A DNA stretch of 64,000 nucleotides from Datura wrightii (taxonomy: Eukaryota; Streptophyta; Magnoliopsida; Solanales; Solanaceae), in assembly GCA_035772735.1 (NCBI GenBank), contig JASDFA010000003.1, positions 63,980,501 through 64,044,500 of the forward strand, in the 5' to 3' direction. The notes under the pieces are model-generated. The model saw only the letters and a list, made by a program, of their open reading frames with translations, did no database searches and was not told the origin of the DNA. This document shows positions 44,207 through 54,631 of the stretch, piece after piece. Position numbers and translations under genes: made by a program. Positions within the stretch are counted from its first letter, which is position 1; each line of letters opens with the position of its first letter.

Positions 44207-45878
44207 AGTAGTTAGGTGCTGGTTGTGCTGTTATGTATGTCCTAATCTGTTGTTGTGCCTGTGAACAAAATTTTTTGACCCTGTGATTTATGATTGTTAA
44301 GTTGTTGTTCTGTATTGTAATTATATGTGAAACTGTTGTGTGTTGCTGAATGTTGCTAGCTGATTTGGTACATATTTTTGTTTATCGAAATGATTGATAT
44401 TTTAAAAATTTTTTTTTCAATTCTTGGGTTTCTCGGCGTTTGTTTTTGGTTCTTTTACCGAGAATGGTCCCATTGAACTGAAGTCCTAGTTAGTGACCGT
44501 TCCCTATGATGGATGGATGACGACCGTCTTAAGGGAAATGTAGTCGTTAGGAGTAGATTCTTTTTCATTTATTTTTCAGTTGTTTTTCTTTTGTAGGTTG
44601 CATCCCAAAACTTGTAGTTACTTTATGGTTGCGGAATTCTGGTTGCGTGTTGTACATGATATTTAAAATGCAAATGTGATTCGTATGAAAGCATGCAACT
44701 TTGTAAATATGTTGAGATACCTAGGCCATAGAGTCGATTCAGTGTGATTGAGGCTAAATGTTTGAATTCCTGTAATTAGCTGATTGGAGAGTCTGTGAAT
44801 ACATCTTGAATTGAGCATGTGCAATAAGTGTGACGTGAGGTTTTGTTATTTCATGCTATTGTGAAGTGTCTAGAACTTGCCTGGTGTGTGTACAAAACGA
44901 AATGAAAGAGGTGTATTGTAGGAAAGGATGTAGGCATTTCTTTGTTTTTAACCGAAAGTTTCTATTTTTCATTATTGTACCCACCTTGATTGTGTACCCT
45001 AGTCAGCCCGTTGAGCCTTTAGCCTATTAATTTTTTCTTTTGTCAAAAAGTGTAAAACTTAATCCCTTCTTTTCATTAGCCACAAATTTGATCCAAAACT
45101 CTTAAGCGCTTAAGAAGAGAAAATCATTTTCCCAAAGTGTCAAAGAGTGAGAATGGTGAAAAGAAAAGAAAAGCAGAGTAATGGAAGAAAAGAAAAGGGT
45201 GAAGGTGCACTTGTTATAAATAAACTATAATGAAGGTGCATGAATAATCTTTGTTGGTGTGTCAAGTGTGCTTAATAAGATGGGCCAAACTAAAGAAATA
45301 CTTCAAGAATGGGAGGATGAAGAAAGAAACAATGCCCATGAGTTTGATGGGATGTATTGAAAAGGCGCTTAAAGATACTAGTGGCTATTATTGGCTAGCC
45401 CAATATTTACTAGTTCCGTAGCTTACATTACAACCCGTTAAAGTCCTATGTGCTCTTACATCACACTTCTTTATATTAGTGGAGTAATACACTAAAGGCA
45501 AGCTTATGGGTCATGACATGATGCATGTGAATTCTTTTGGGAGAGAGAGCGAAATTGTGTTTTTATGCCCCTGCGTGAAATTTTGTGAGTTCATATGATC
45601 AAAAAGGGGAAAATTCTCTTGTGTTGAGAGGGCACATGCTTGATGAAAGATTAATTTTCGTGTCGGATGTCTTGATCAGCTGATTTGCATGAGTTTGCCA
45701 ATATCGAGAGTCGATTCATAAGTCTAGGAGGTCTTGATGTATTGAAGGTCATTGCATTGATAGGACCATGCATGTTTTCTTGATGATTTGCTGTATTGAA
45801 TAATCGGTATGACCGTAACCTAAATTGTCGAACCAAAGTAGCGAGGTTTGGGTGTAAATTGCATGAGGTGTAAGATTG
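44207..45878 (+). other. Structured 3' untranslated region of Ath-2
   Basis: No gene is seen. It aligns with the Ath-3 3' UTR and includes the pseudoknot module (44429-44550) and the 14-bp palindrome CTTAAGCGCTTAAG (45101-45114). Confidence 0.7.
44429..44550 (+). other. Conserved pseudoknot and 22-nt core, Ath-2
   Basis: A (44429-44436) pairs with A' (44458-44464). B TTTTTGGTTC (44443-44452) pairs with B' GAACTGAAG (44475-44483); a C-G pair of Ath-3 is U-G here. The 22-nt core is at 44509-44530. Confidence 0.72.
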
Positions 45879-45916
45879 TTGTTCGAGGACGGACAAGGAT
45901 TTAAGTGTGGGGTAAG
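45879..45916 (+). other. Hairpin plus terminal polypurine tract, Ath-2
   Basis: TTGTTCG-AGGA-CGGACAA (45879-45896) keeps pairing through one G-U. TAAGTGTGGGGTAAG (45902-45916) abuts the LTR. Confidence 0.8.
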
Positions 45917-47342
45917 TGATCTTGGGCAAATTTATATGCCCAAGTGATACTCAAATGTGTCATGTTAGCCTTGTTTATCTATCAATGTTTATACATTCTC
46001 ATGTGATTGGTAATAAAATGCGAATTTATACTAACCAACATGATTAGCATTGTTTTGCAGGTAAAATGTAATTTTGGGAAGCTAAAATGCGTGTTGGAAG
46101 AGATCGGGGTTGGACTCGGATGTGAGCAAAGGACAAGGCATTGGAAGGCACAAAATAAAGAGGCTCCGCGATGGAGCCGTGTCACGCTGCCATCGCAGAG
46201 GCCTTCTGCCTGGATAGGGAATTTTTGGCCTATTTCCAGTGAAGGTTCACGTTGGGTCCGTCGCACGGTGGCCTGGCTCCGCGTTGCACGCCGTGCCACG
46301 TTGAGCCTGATTACCTGGACCCCCAACTTCCTGTGAGGGTCCGCATCGGTGGCGTGTCACGGGGGAAGTGCTCCGCGATGCACTCCGTGACACGTTGCTT
46401 GTTATTCCGGGAAAAATTCCCACTAGTATAAATAGAACATTTAGGTTCATTTTACAATATTCTGACTTGGTGGAGCAAGAACGTGGGTTACAGGCAGTTG
46501 AGGGGACGAAATTATTAGGGTTTTTCTCTCTTTCCTTCTCCTTGAATTCAATTTCTTGTATGTTTAACACTCATTTAATGATGTTTAATCCACAAATGAG
46601 TGGCTAATTCCTCTTCTTGCTGAGGTTAAGAACACTCGTAATGAAATGTGATTATTGATTCCTTGGTTTTTCATCTTTTCTTCCATGGTTGTTCTATTGA
46701 TTCTTGTTCTTACTGCATTAATGTGTGGCCTACGTTAATGTATATCTAAAAAGTCTAGTTTCACTCGAGAGAGCAAGAAATTGGAAAGTTGTGAATTAAT
46801 AGGATATGATCCTTTCTTAGTTTGGGAAAATTGAGAATTGATTTACCTTCAGGATAGAAATATACCTGAAAGTCGTATTAGTCTATTTAGGAACCGGGTT
46901 TGTATGGCTAGAACATGAATTTTCGTTTAATCACAGAAATGTAGGTGGACGGTTCATGATTCTTAAGTTGGATTAAATACGAGAGTTTTAATCCATTGGC
47001 ATTAGTTCTTGACTAGCAACCGGAGGAAAGGTTAACCAAATTATTTCGATAATTAATTTCTTTACATGTTCAATTAACCTCAGTATGCTTACATTCATAG
47101 TTCAGACTCACATTAGATACTTGTTTTAGACTTAGCATAAAAATTAGAATCCAAAAATATAAAACTCTTGGTTACACTGTTCTCTTCATTGTTAAACTGA
47201 ATATATAGTAACACTTGATTAATTGTTACCTTATCCCAGTCCTTGTGGGATCGATACTTGGCTTACTTGAGCCACTTTACTACTTGTTCGACCACGTGCA
47301 CTTGCGTGTAGTTATATACCCATATAACAAACTGACTGAACA
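45917..47342 (+). repeat. 3' LTR of Ath-2
   Basis: It is 1426 bp, equal to the 5' copy, and is followed by GTCTA and the resumed Chr-A RNase H. TATA box at 46427-46434. Confidence 0.94.
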
Positions 47343-47870
47343 GTCTACATGGACACCCTACAAGTAATGCCTAAAATATTTTCAAAGCATGGACTCCTGC
47401 ACCCAATTCTAGGTCGTGGGTAGGGTCGTTCTTTTCGTGCCTTCTTGGTTACCTCGAACCATAAGCAATCACCTTATTGTGTTGTATCAGAACACATCCT
47501 AAACCCACACCTAAATCATCATAGTATGCTGCGTAGCCCTCTAAGCTCTCTAGCAAGGCTAATACTGGTGTGGATATCAATTTGTCTTTCAGCCCCTAGA
47601 AACTCCACACGCAAGCCTCAAGTGCTGATACGGTAGAGAATCCTTCCACCAACCATTGGTAATACCCAGCTAACCCCAGAAAGCTACAAATTTCTGTTGG
47701 ATTCATGGGTCTGGGTCAAATCTTAATAGTCTCTAGATTTTGTAAGTCAACAGGAATACTTGTATCTGACGCAACATGGACAAAGAAAGCTACAGAGTTT
47801 ATCCAGAACTTACTTCCATAGAACCTTACATATAACTTGCAATCTCTGAAGATCTGGAGTACTGAATGCA
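47343..47870 (-). pseudogene. pol: Chr-A pol remnant: RT end and RNase H start
   Basis: The minus-strand open piece (47931-47716) contains VLQIFRDCKLYVRF and FWINSVAFF, matching VLQIFRDCQLYAKF in Chr-D. RNase H follows to 47343, where Ath-2 is inserted. At about 47870-47880 the RT segment is joined directly to mid-gag, so late gag, protease and early RT (about 1.7 kb in Chr-D) are deleted. Confidence 0.75.
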
Positions 47871-47879
47871 TGAGATATC

Positions 47880-48540
47880 CATGTCTTCTTGCAATGTGGC
47901 TGTAATACATGCTCCATTTATTCTGGTGCAAGCCCTACTATGAACCAGTGTACTCTGGCTGGCATGGTATTAACTAATGTTGGAAAATATCTAGCAAAAT
48001 AGTCAGACGTCAATGCGTACTCTCGAACTCTTATCCGGCCCCATTTTAGGTATAAGAACTACTCTATTCTGGCCTATCGAATTAATCGAGGAAAAAAATG
48101 GTCTATGAAGGCCTAAGAGAAACTAGGCTAAGTAGATGGAGGTGCAACTCTGCCTATGGACCTTTCTCAACTCTCGTATCACTGAACTGCTATATCTTGA
48201 AATTGAAACACTGCTAGCTTAACTTACTCTATGGATGAAGCCTACATGACCCTGAATATCCTTTGTAATTGGTCTTTGAGCTTTTGAGGGTCCTCTCTGC
48301 GGTCTGTCCCCATGAACTCTAGAGGACTCAAAGAAATAAACTCATGGACCATCAAACTTCTAGGCCCCTCAATAGGCTCATCAAAAATTGGTACTACTAG
48401 CTGACGCTGGGCATCCATCATTAGAGTAAACATACATACAGCATTCCTGACATCTTGATCTGTGAGTGTAAGAAGAATTGGAAGTAGTGTTGGCATATCT
48501 ATTGCCTTAAGAAATTCCTGGTGCCCTGGAGAATGCTGGG
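47880..48540 (-). pseudogene. gag: Chr-A gag fragment
   Basis: The open piece (48496-48242) has QDVRNAVCMFTLMM and LMVHEFISLSPLEFMGTDR, clearly homologous to Chr-D gag (QEVRSAVVMLAQMM; REFLALGPLQFTGSDQ). Downstream stops interrupt the gag core, which still shows VREYALTSD and RVHWFIVGLAPE. The N-terminal part is cut off by Chr-C at 48585. Confidence 0.8.
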
Positions 48541-48584
48541 AAGATTGAAAAGAAGTCCCCCCCTTCGCCCTTAGGCTGGGCTAT

Positions 48585-48675
48585 TGTCACAACCCGAACG
48601 TAGACCAGATCGTAACACGGAACAAGGAACCCCGAGAGGTCCCAAGTCGACCCATGGCGTAAGCATACATCAAAC
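48585..48675 (-). repeat. Chr-C 3' LTR, distal piece
   Basis: This is the terminal 91 bp, starting TGTCACAACCCGAACG on plus, up to CAAAC (48671-48675), where Ath-4 is inserted. It aligns with the reverse complement of 10285-10367. Confidence 0.8.
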
Positions 48676-50106
48676 TGTTCGGCTGGTGTTATATGGGTAT
48701 ATAACTCACACGCAAGTGCACGTGGTCGAACAAGTAGTAAAGTGGCTTAAGTAAGCCAAGTATCGATCCCACAGGGACTGGGATGAAGTGCAATCTGCTC
48801 AAGTGTACTATATTTCGATTCTAAAAATGTAGACAACAGTGTAACCAAAATTTTGATATTTTTTGTTTTATAATTTTTATGCTAAATCTAAAATAACTAT
48901 CTAATGTGAGTCTGAACTATGAATGAGAGCATGCTGAGGTTAAACGAACATGTAATGAAATTAATTATCGATATAATTTGGTTAACTTTTCCTCCAGTTG
49001 CTAGCCAAGAACTATTGCCAAGAGATGAACTCTCGTATTTAACCTCACTTAAGAATCATGAACCATCCACCTACATTTCTGTAATTAAATGCAATTCATG
49101 TTCTAGACATACAAACCCGGTTCCTAAATTGACTAATACGACTTTCAGGTATATTTCTATCCTGAAAGTAAATCAATTCCCAATTTTCCCAAATCAAGTA
49201 AAGATCATATCTTATTAATTCACAACTTTCCAATTTCTTGCTTTCTCGAGTGAAACCGAACTTTTTAGATATACATTAACGTAGGCCACACATTAATGTA
49301 GTAAGAACAATAATTAATAGAACAACATGGAAGAAAAGATGAAAAACCACTATGATCAACAATCCATTTCACTACAATTGTTCATAACCTCAGCAAGAAG
49401 AGGATTTAGCCACTCATTTGTGGATTAAACATCATTAAATGAGTATTAAACATACAAGAAATTGAATTAAAGAAGAAGGAAAGAGAAAAAAACCCTGATA
49501 TTTTCCTCCCCTCAACTGCCTGTAACCCACGTTCTTGCTCCACCAAGTCAGAATAATGAAAAACGAACCTAAGTGTGCTATTTATAGTAGTGGGACTTTT
49601 TCCCGGAATAACAAATAATGTGTCACGGAGTGCATCGCGGAGCACTGCCTCTGTGACACGCCACTGACGCGAAAGCTCTGTGGAAATCACCCGAACTTGG
49701 CCTCGGCAGCACCCTGCCGCGTTGGCAGTGTGTCACGCTGCTTGGGCAGCGCGTTGACACCTCCTTGTCGCGCAGCCAACCTGCCGTGGCACGTTGTCAA
49801 CGTGCATGTGGGCTATTGTGATCATCCTGCCTGCCGTGGCACGTTGCCGACGCGCAGGTGGGCTGTTTTGTGCCTCCTCTTTGCCGAAGTTCGCGGGTTA
49901 ATTCCGTTTCCAAGCCTCTACTTCACCAACTCATGGATTAGTTACTCAAAAGTCATCAAAACCTACAAACAAAGGATAATCATGTTGGTTAGCACATATC
50001 TTCACTTCATATAAAATTACATGAAAATGTATACAATAACTTGGATAAACAAGACTAATTTAAGTCATAAAGCGTATCTCGGGCATGCTATTTTTGCCCG
50101 TCATCA
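48676..50106 (-). repeat. 3' LTR of Ath-4
   Basis: It is the Athila type: plus-strand ends are TGTTCGGCTGG and CCCGTCATCA. TATAAATA on minus is at 49579-49586. The palindrome pair at 49619 and 49652 is spaced 33 bp. Confidence 0.9.
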
Positions 50107-50143
50107 CAACCCCACACTTAAAGCCTTGTTCGTCCTCGAACAA
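50107..50143 (-). other. Hairpin plus terminal polypurine tract, Ath-4
   Basis: On minus, TTGTTCG-AGGA-CGAACAA (50143-50126) precedes TAAGTGTGGGGTTG (50120-50107), which abuts the LTR. Confidence 0.8.
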
Positions 50144-51726
50144 CCTTTTACATATCATGCATATGGAGACTCCCGCATAACTAATTTAGCAAGATAATTC
50201 AAGTTACGGCTATAATGATTACGTAAGATAACAAGCTACAAATATAGCATGCATGATTTGATCATTTAAATGAAGCACAGCTATGTTGAGACATCTTAAC
50301 CTCAAGAATCGACTCTCAATCTTAGCAAACTCATGCAAATCAGCTGATTAAGAAATCCCCCATGAATTATATCCTTCATTCCACATGTGCCCTCACAGAA
50401 AGAGAGTTACCCAACTTCACATGCAAAAACAATTTTTAAAACACAACATGTGTGGGTACATGAATAGAATTACGCTCACTCTCACAAAGAATTCACATGC
50501 ATCATGTACTGACCCATAAGCTTGCCCTTAGTGTTTTATTCCACTAATTTAAGAATGTATGAATGTAAGATCAAGTAGGACTTAATGGGTTGTAATGTAA
50601 GCTAAGGGACCTGTAGGTATTATTCTAGCCAGTAATAGTGAATATCTCCCTAAGCGCTATTAATACATCACGCCCTCATTACGAACTTCCCTTCCCTTAC
50701 TTCACCTTTTTCTCCTTTCAGCTTTCTTTTTCCTCTTATATTCCCCTTTTCTTTAGGCACTTTTAGCTTATTAGTAAGGAGTTCTAAAATTAATTTTTCA
50801 TTAATTTGTTTTCTTGCTCCTTACTAATAATCAACCATTTTCACACGAGTGCACCTTTGTCCTTTTCTCACTTCTACAACTTTCCACTTTTCCTTTCTTT
50901 TCATTCTTCTCACTCCTTTACTCCTTCGGATTTTTCCTTTAAGCGCTTAGGAGTTTTGGTTTAACTTCAAGGCTAATGAAAGAAAAATGATTAAGCTTAT
51001 GTTGAGTTGTCAAAGAATAGGCTCAAAGCTCAATGGGGTTAACTAGGATTAATTTTTCAAGGTAGGTACAATGAGGGATAAAAATTGGTTCATTCAAAGA
51101 ATTGCCTAAATCATCTCCTACAATTCACATCCTTCATTTCGTTTTATAAACACACCAGGCAAGTTCTAGACAATCCACAATAGCACAGAATACTCAAAAA
51201 CCTTACACTCATGGCACATGCTCAAATCAAGACACATTCAGCAGACTTTTACTCAGCTAATCACAAGAATTCAGAATTAAGCTTCAATCATATTGAGTCA
51301 AATTCAAGAACCTAAGTGTCTCACACAAAGTTATACTCTTGCATGCTTCAACGCTGAACATACTTGCATCTTACCATCACGTATAGCACATAACAAGAAC
51401 ATCAAGCACCAATTAGTTATGGTTTCAAAAACCCAACACCTACCGACTAATTTTTCCTCAAGACGGTCGTCATCCATCCATCGTCGGAAATAGTCACTAA
51501 CTATGACTAATAAACATTATATACAGACCAAGGAAAGAAAAATAAAAATTTTATTCTTCGGTTCACATACCCCCCGTCGGAAAAGAACCGAAAAGAAAAA
51601 CCAACGGGTGATGAATTCATGCTTTACTCCCAACAATTTTCAATTTTCTCACAAATTGCACACAAGCATTACATCCACCAAACACTCGTTAAGCACAAAA
51701 ATTTTGAAATTTTCCAGAAATATCCC
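50144..51726 (-). other. Structured 3' untranslated region of Ath-4, with pseudoknot module
   Basis: No gene is seen. The module at 51450-51608 reads on minus as A CCCGTTGG (51608-51601), B with TTCGGTTC (51592-51585), A' CCGACGGG (51580-51573) and B' GAACCGAAG (51564-51556), then the 22-nt core (51481-51460). Stem A differs from Ath-3 at several positions yet pairs over 8 bp. AAGCGCTT recurs at 50941-50948. Confidence 0.7.
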
Positions 51727-51870
51727 TCACCCCACACTTAAATCATGCTATGTCCTCATAACATCACAGTAACAATTAAAGGATGAGAAATACTCCCTGA
51801 GCCTCTATGCCAAGCTAAAAGCATGCTTTCCTTTCAAGTTTTTCAGAGGTGGGTGTTCGACCCCACACTT
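51727..51870 (-). other. Two internal polypurine-like tracts of Ath-4
   Basis: On minus, AAGTGTGGGGTC lies at 51870-51859 and TAAGTGTGGGGTGA at 51740-51727. The second is preceded by hairpin GTTATG-AGGA-CATAGC (51762-51747), with a stem unrelated to the terminal one but the same AGGA loop. In Ath-3 the equivalent tracts flank ORF3; here only about 120 bp separate them. Confidence 0.62.
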
Positions 51871-52017
51871 CTTCTCTTCCATGCTTGTTAGCTTCCTCCT
51901 CCACGGGTACTCAGACTTCCCCTCTATCTGTGCTTAACTTTCCACCAAAACAACACAAGATGAAAAATAAATAAAATCAACTTAAATGCAAGAAATTAAA
52001 ATGGTACCCATGGTACC

Positions 52018-52066
52018 CTTGGGTTGCCTCCCAAGCAGCGCCTAATTTTACGTCGCGGCACGACGT
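52018..52066 (-). other. Tandem hairpins of Ath-4
   Basis: On minus, ACGTCG-TGCCG-CGACGT (52066-52050) and CTTGGG-AGGCAA-CCCAAG (52035-52018) start 9 bp after the ORF stop. The second stem differs from the CACGGG/CCCGTG of Ath-2 and Ath-3 by paired changes. Confidence 0.75.
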
Positions 52067-52074
52067 ATCAAGTT

Positions 52075-53021
52075 TCACCGCTTTTTCCTCCACCTTGAGG
52101 ATATGAATCTCACCCCTAATTTCTTCTCTAATTTCCTCTTATGCTCCAGGGGTGGTGGTGAAAAATTGTAAGGACCAAGTAGTAGATGTTGCCTTTTGCA
52201 CTTATTGGCCCTTAAGTAAGAGAAGTCATTTTGTCTCTCCGAGTCAGCATATTTCAAAATATACGGGGTTTGGTCCTCCTCTAGACATTTCTCTATAAGC
52301 TTGGAAGACTCTATTTCTATGTTTTCAACCAAACTTAATGTCGAAAAATGCTTCGAGTGTGGTCCAATAAACCTCAACTCTGAAAATGCATTGTGCTTGA
52401 CCTCCTTACTTGTATACACCTTCTCAGCATCGACATCTATCGCTCCATTAATGTCAACTGGGGGATACTCTATCTCTTCTTCCATGAATGGATTTTCCAT
52501 AAGTGTGAGCCCATCACGGGGACACTCAAGAGATTCTAGTTGTTGGGCTTCATCCAAATATTCACCCTTGTCTTCCTCTTGTAGTTCCTCTTGAATATCG
52601 GCTAAAACTGTCACCAGCAATTTATCACAAGCTTCAGCCTCAACAATCATCTCCTTGAGTTTGACGCTCATCCTTTCTAGAGCCTCTGCATTCTCTTCTT
52701 GCTGAATTCTCAATACTGCCATCGCCTCCTTCATTGCTTCTGATTGCTCCAAGAGTTGTTTCAGCATGTCTTCTATTTGAGCTTGGCGTCCCAAGTCCTC
52801 ATTTTCAGCATGCCTATATTCATAAAAAACAACAGAAGGATCATAGTAGGGGCTTGGGGGAGGGTAATATGCATTTGGATAGCCATCCAAAAAACATCTT
52901 GACCACCACATATATTACACGTGTTACAGTGTTTCCACGAGTGTTGTCCTCCGCAATTCAGACAAGATTCGCTAAAATATGAGTATCCACCATTTATACC
53001 ATTTGTATTCCACGATGTCAT
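52075..53021 (-). pseudogene. Ath-4 zinc-knuckle/coiled-coil ORF, unknown family
   Basis: Frame 1 (53021 to about 52905) gives MTSWNTNGINGGYSYF and a cysteine-rich stretch CLNCGGQHSWKHC (CX2CX3HX4C, one residue short of the usual knuckle) followed by CNTCNICGG. A frameshift near 52905 leads to frame 2, ending at 52075. That has a Pro/Tyr-rich turn (YPNAYYPPPSPYYDP), a long helical coiled coil (about 52830-52560, with IEDMLKQLLEQSEAMKEAM), an acidic middle and a basic end (HKRKLEKKLGVRFISSRWRKKR). The IEDMLKQ...EA start of the coil resembles the IEEMFKT coil after the gag zinc knuckle in Ath-3, so it may be a reduced gag-derived RNA-binding protein. I do not recognise the family. Confidence 0.7.
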
Positions 53022-53047
53022 GTCAATAAGGGTATCCGAAAAAGAAG

Positions 53048-53082
53048 AAAAATAAAATAAAATAAAATAAAATAAAATAAAA
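53048..53082. repeat. (AAAAT)n microsatellite
   Basis: About six to seven copies of AAAAT lie in the Ath-4 leader between the primer site and the ORF. Confidence 0.85.
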
Positions 53083-53174
53083 AAAGAATTAAAACAAACA
53101 CTAAGACCAAGTTGTCAGCACTTAGAAAAAAAATATAGTAAATTTACACTTAAGAAAATTTCACCAATTGCCAG

Positions 53175-53192
53175 TCCCCGGCAACGGCGCCA
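53175..53192 (-). other. Primer binding site of Ath-4 (tRNA-Asp)
   Basis: The plus strand reads TCCCCGGCAACGGCGCCA, the exact tRNA-Asp 3' end, 6 bp inside the 5' LTR. Confidence 0.92.
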
Positions 53193-53198
53193 AAAACT

Positions 53199-54631
53199 TG
53201 TTTGGCTGGTGTTATATGGGTATATAACTCACATGCAAGTGCACGTGGTCGAACAAGTAGTAAAGTGGCTTAAGTAAGCCAAGTATCGATCCCACAGGGA
53301 CTAGGATGAAGTGCAATCTGCTCAAGTGTACTATATTTCGATTCTAAAAATGTAGACAACAGTGTAACCAAAAGTTTGATATTTTGTTTTATAATTTTTA
53401 TGCTAAATCTAAAATAACTATCTAATGTGAGTCTGAACTATGAATGAGAGCATGCTGAGGTTAAAAGAACATGTAATGAAATTAATTATCGATATAATTT
53501 GGTTAATCTTTTCCTCCAGTTGCTAGCCAAGAACTATTGCCAAGAGATTAAAACTCTCGTATTTAACCTCACTTAAGAATCATGAACCATCCACCTACAT
53601 TTCTGTGATTAAATGCAATTCATGTTCTAGCCATACAAACCTGGTTCCTAAATTGACTAATACGACTTTCAGGTATATTTCTATCCTGAAAGTAAATCAA
53701 TTCCCAATTTTCCCAAATCAAGTAAAGATCATATCCTATTAATTCACAACTTTCCAATTTCTTGCTCTCTTGAGTGAAACCAAACTTTTTAGATATACAT
53801 TAACGTAGGCCACACATTAATGCAGTAAGAACAAGAATTAATAGAACAACATGGAAGAAAAGATGAAAAACCACTATGATCAACAATCCATTTCACTACA
53901 ATTGTTCATAACCTCAGCAAGAAGAGGATTTAGCCACTCATTTGTGGATTAAACATCGTTAAATGAGTGTTAAACATACAAGCAATTGAATTAAAGAAGA
54001 AGGAAAGAGAGAAAAACCCATATATTTTCGTCCCCTCAACTGCCTGTAACCCACGTTCTTGCTCCACCAAGTCAGAATAATGAAAAAATGAACCTAAGTG
54101 TGCTATTTATAGTAGTGGGACTTTTTCCCGGAATAAAAAGCAACGTGTCACGGAGTGCATCGAGGAGCACTGCCTCCGTGACACGCCACTGACACGAAAG
54201 CTCTGTGGAAATCACCCGAACTTGGCCTCGGCAGCACCCTGCCGCGTTGGCAGCGTGTCACGCTGCTTGGGCAGCGCGTTGACACCTCCTTGTCGTGCAG
54301 CCAACCTGCCGTGGCACGTTGCCAATGTGCAGGTGGGCTGTTGTGATCAGCCTGCTTGCCGTGGCACGTTGCCGACGCGCAGGTGGGCTGTTTTGTGCCT
54401 CCTCTTTGCCGATGTTCGCGGGTTAATTCCGTTTCCAAGCCTCTACTTCACCAACTCATGGATTAGTTACTCAAAAGTCATCAAAACCTACAAAACAAAG
54501 GCTAATCATGTTGGTTAGCACATATCTTCACTTCATAAAAATTACATGAAAATGTATACAATAACTTAGATAAACAAGACTAATTTAAGTCATAAAGCGT
54601 ATCTCGGGCATGCTATTTTTGCCCGTGATCA
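53199..54631 (-). repeat. 5' LTR of Ath-4
   Basis: It matches 48676-50106 closely. TATA box on minus at 54104-54111. It ends TGATCA before CTAAC. Confidence 0.91.

Larger units (their letters stand above)
14816..47342 (+). mobile_element. Ath-2, Athila-like element lacking RT, RNase H and integrase, split by Chr-B
   Basis: Both LTRs are 1426 bp (14816-16241 and 45917-47342) and are flanked by the perfect 5-bp duplication GTCTA (14811-14815 and 47343-47347). Without Chr-B the element is about 9.76 kb. It carries gag-protease, about 30 codons of the end of pol, the hairpin pair, an internal promoter region, ORF3, a structured 3' UTR and a polypurine tract. Compared with Ath-3 about 3 kb of pol is missing. 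By eye the LTRs differ at roughly 39 positions (about 2.7%), the oldest of the three confirmed nested insertions. Confidence 0.93.
10704..48584 (-). mobile_element. Chr-A, outermost decayed chromovirus, split by nested elements
   Basis: The two pieces join when Ath-2 (14816-47342) and one copy of the GTCTA duplication are removed; the RNase H frame then continues across the join. In minus order the pieces are gag (48540-47880), RT/RNase H (47870-47343), RNase H to integrase (14815-12801), polypurine tract and 3' LTR. Its 5' end is lost behind Chr-C, which is inserted in gag. It has no reading frame longer than about 85 codons and is the most decayed pol here, consistent with being the oldest layer. 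Confidence 0.8.
48676..54631 (-). mobile_element. Ath-4, compact non-autonomous Athila-like element
   Basis: It is 5956 bp. The LTRs are 48676-50106 (1431 bp) and 53199-54631 (1433 bp). Flanks CAAAC (48671-48675) and CTAAC (54632-54636) are a target duplication with one mismatch; the undisturbed relative at 10285 has CTAAC. The 3.1-kb interior has a tRNA-Asp primer site, one zinc-knuckle/coiled-coil ORF, the post-pol hairpins, three polypurine-like tracts and the pseudoknot module. Gag core, protease, RT, integrase and ORF3 are all absent. Confidence 0.9.
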
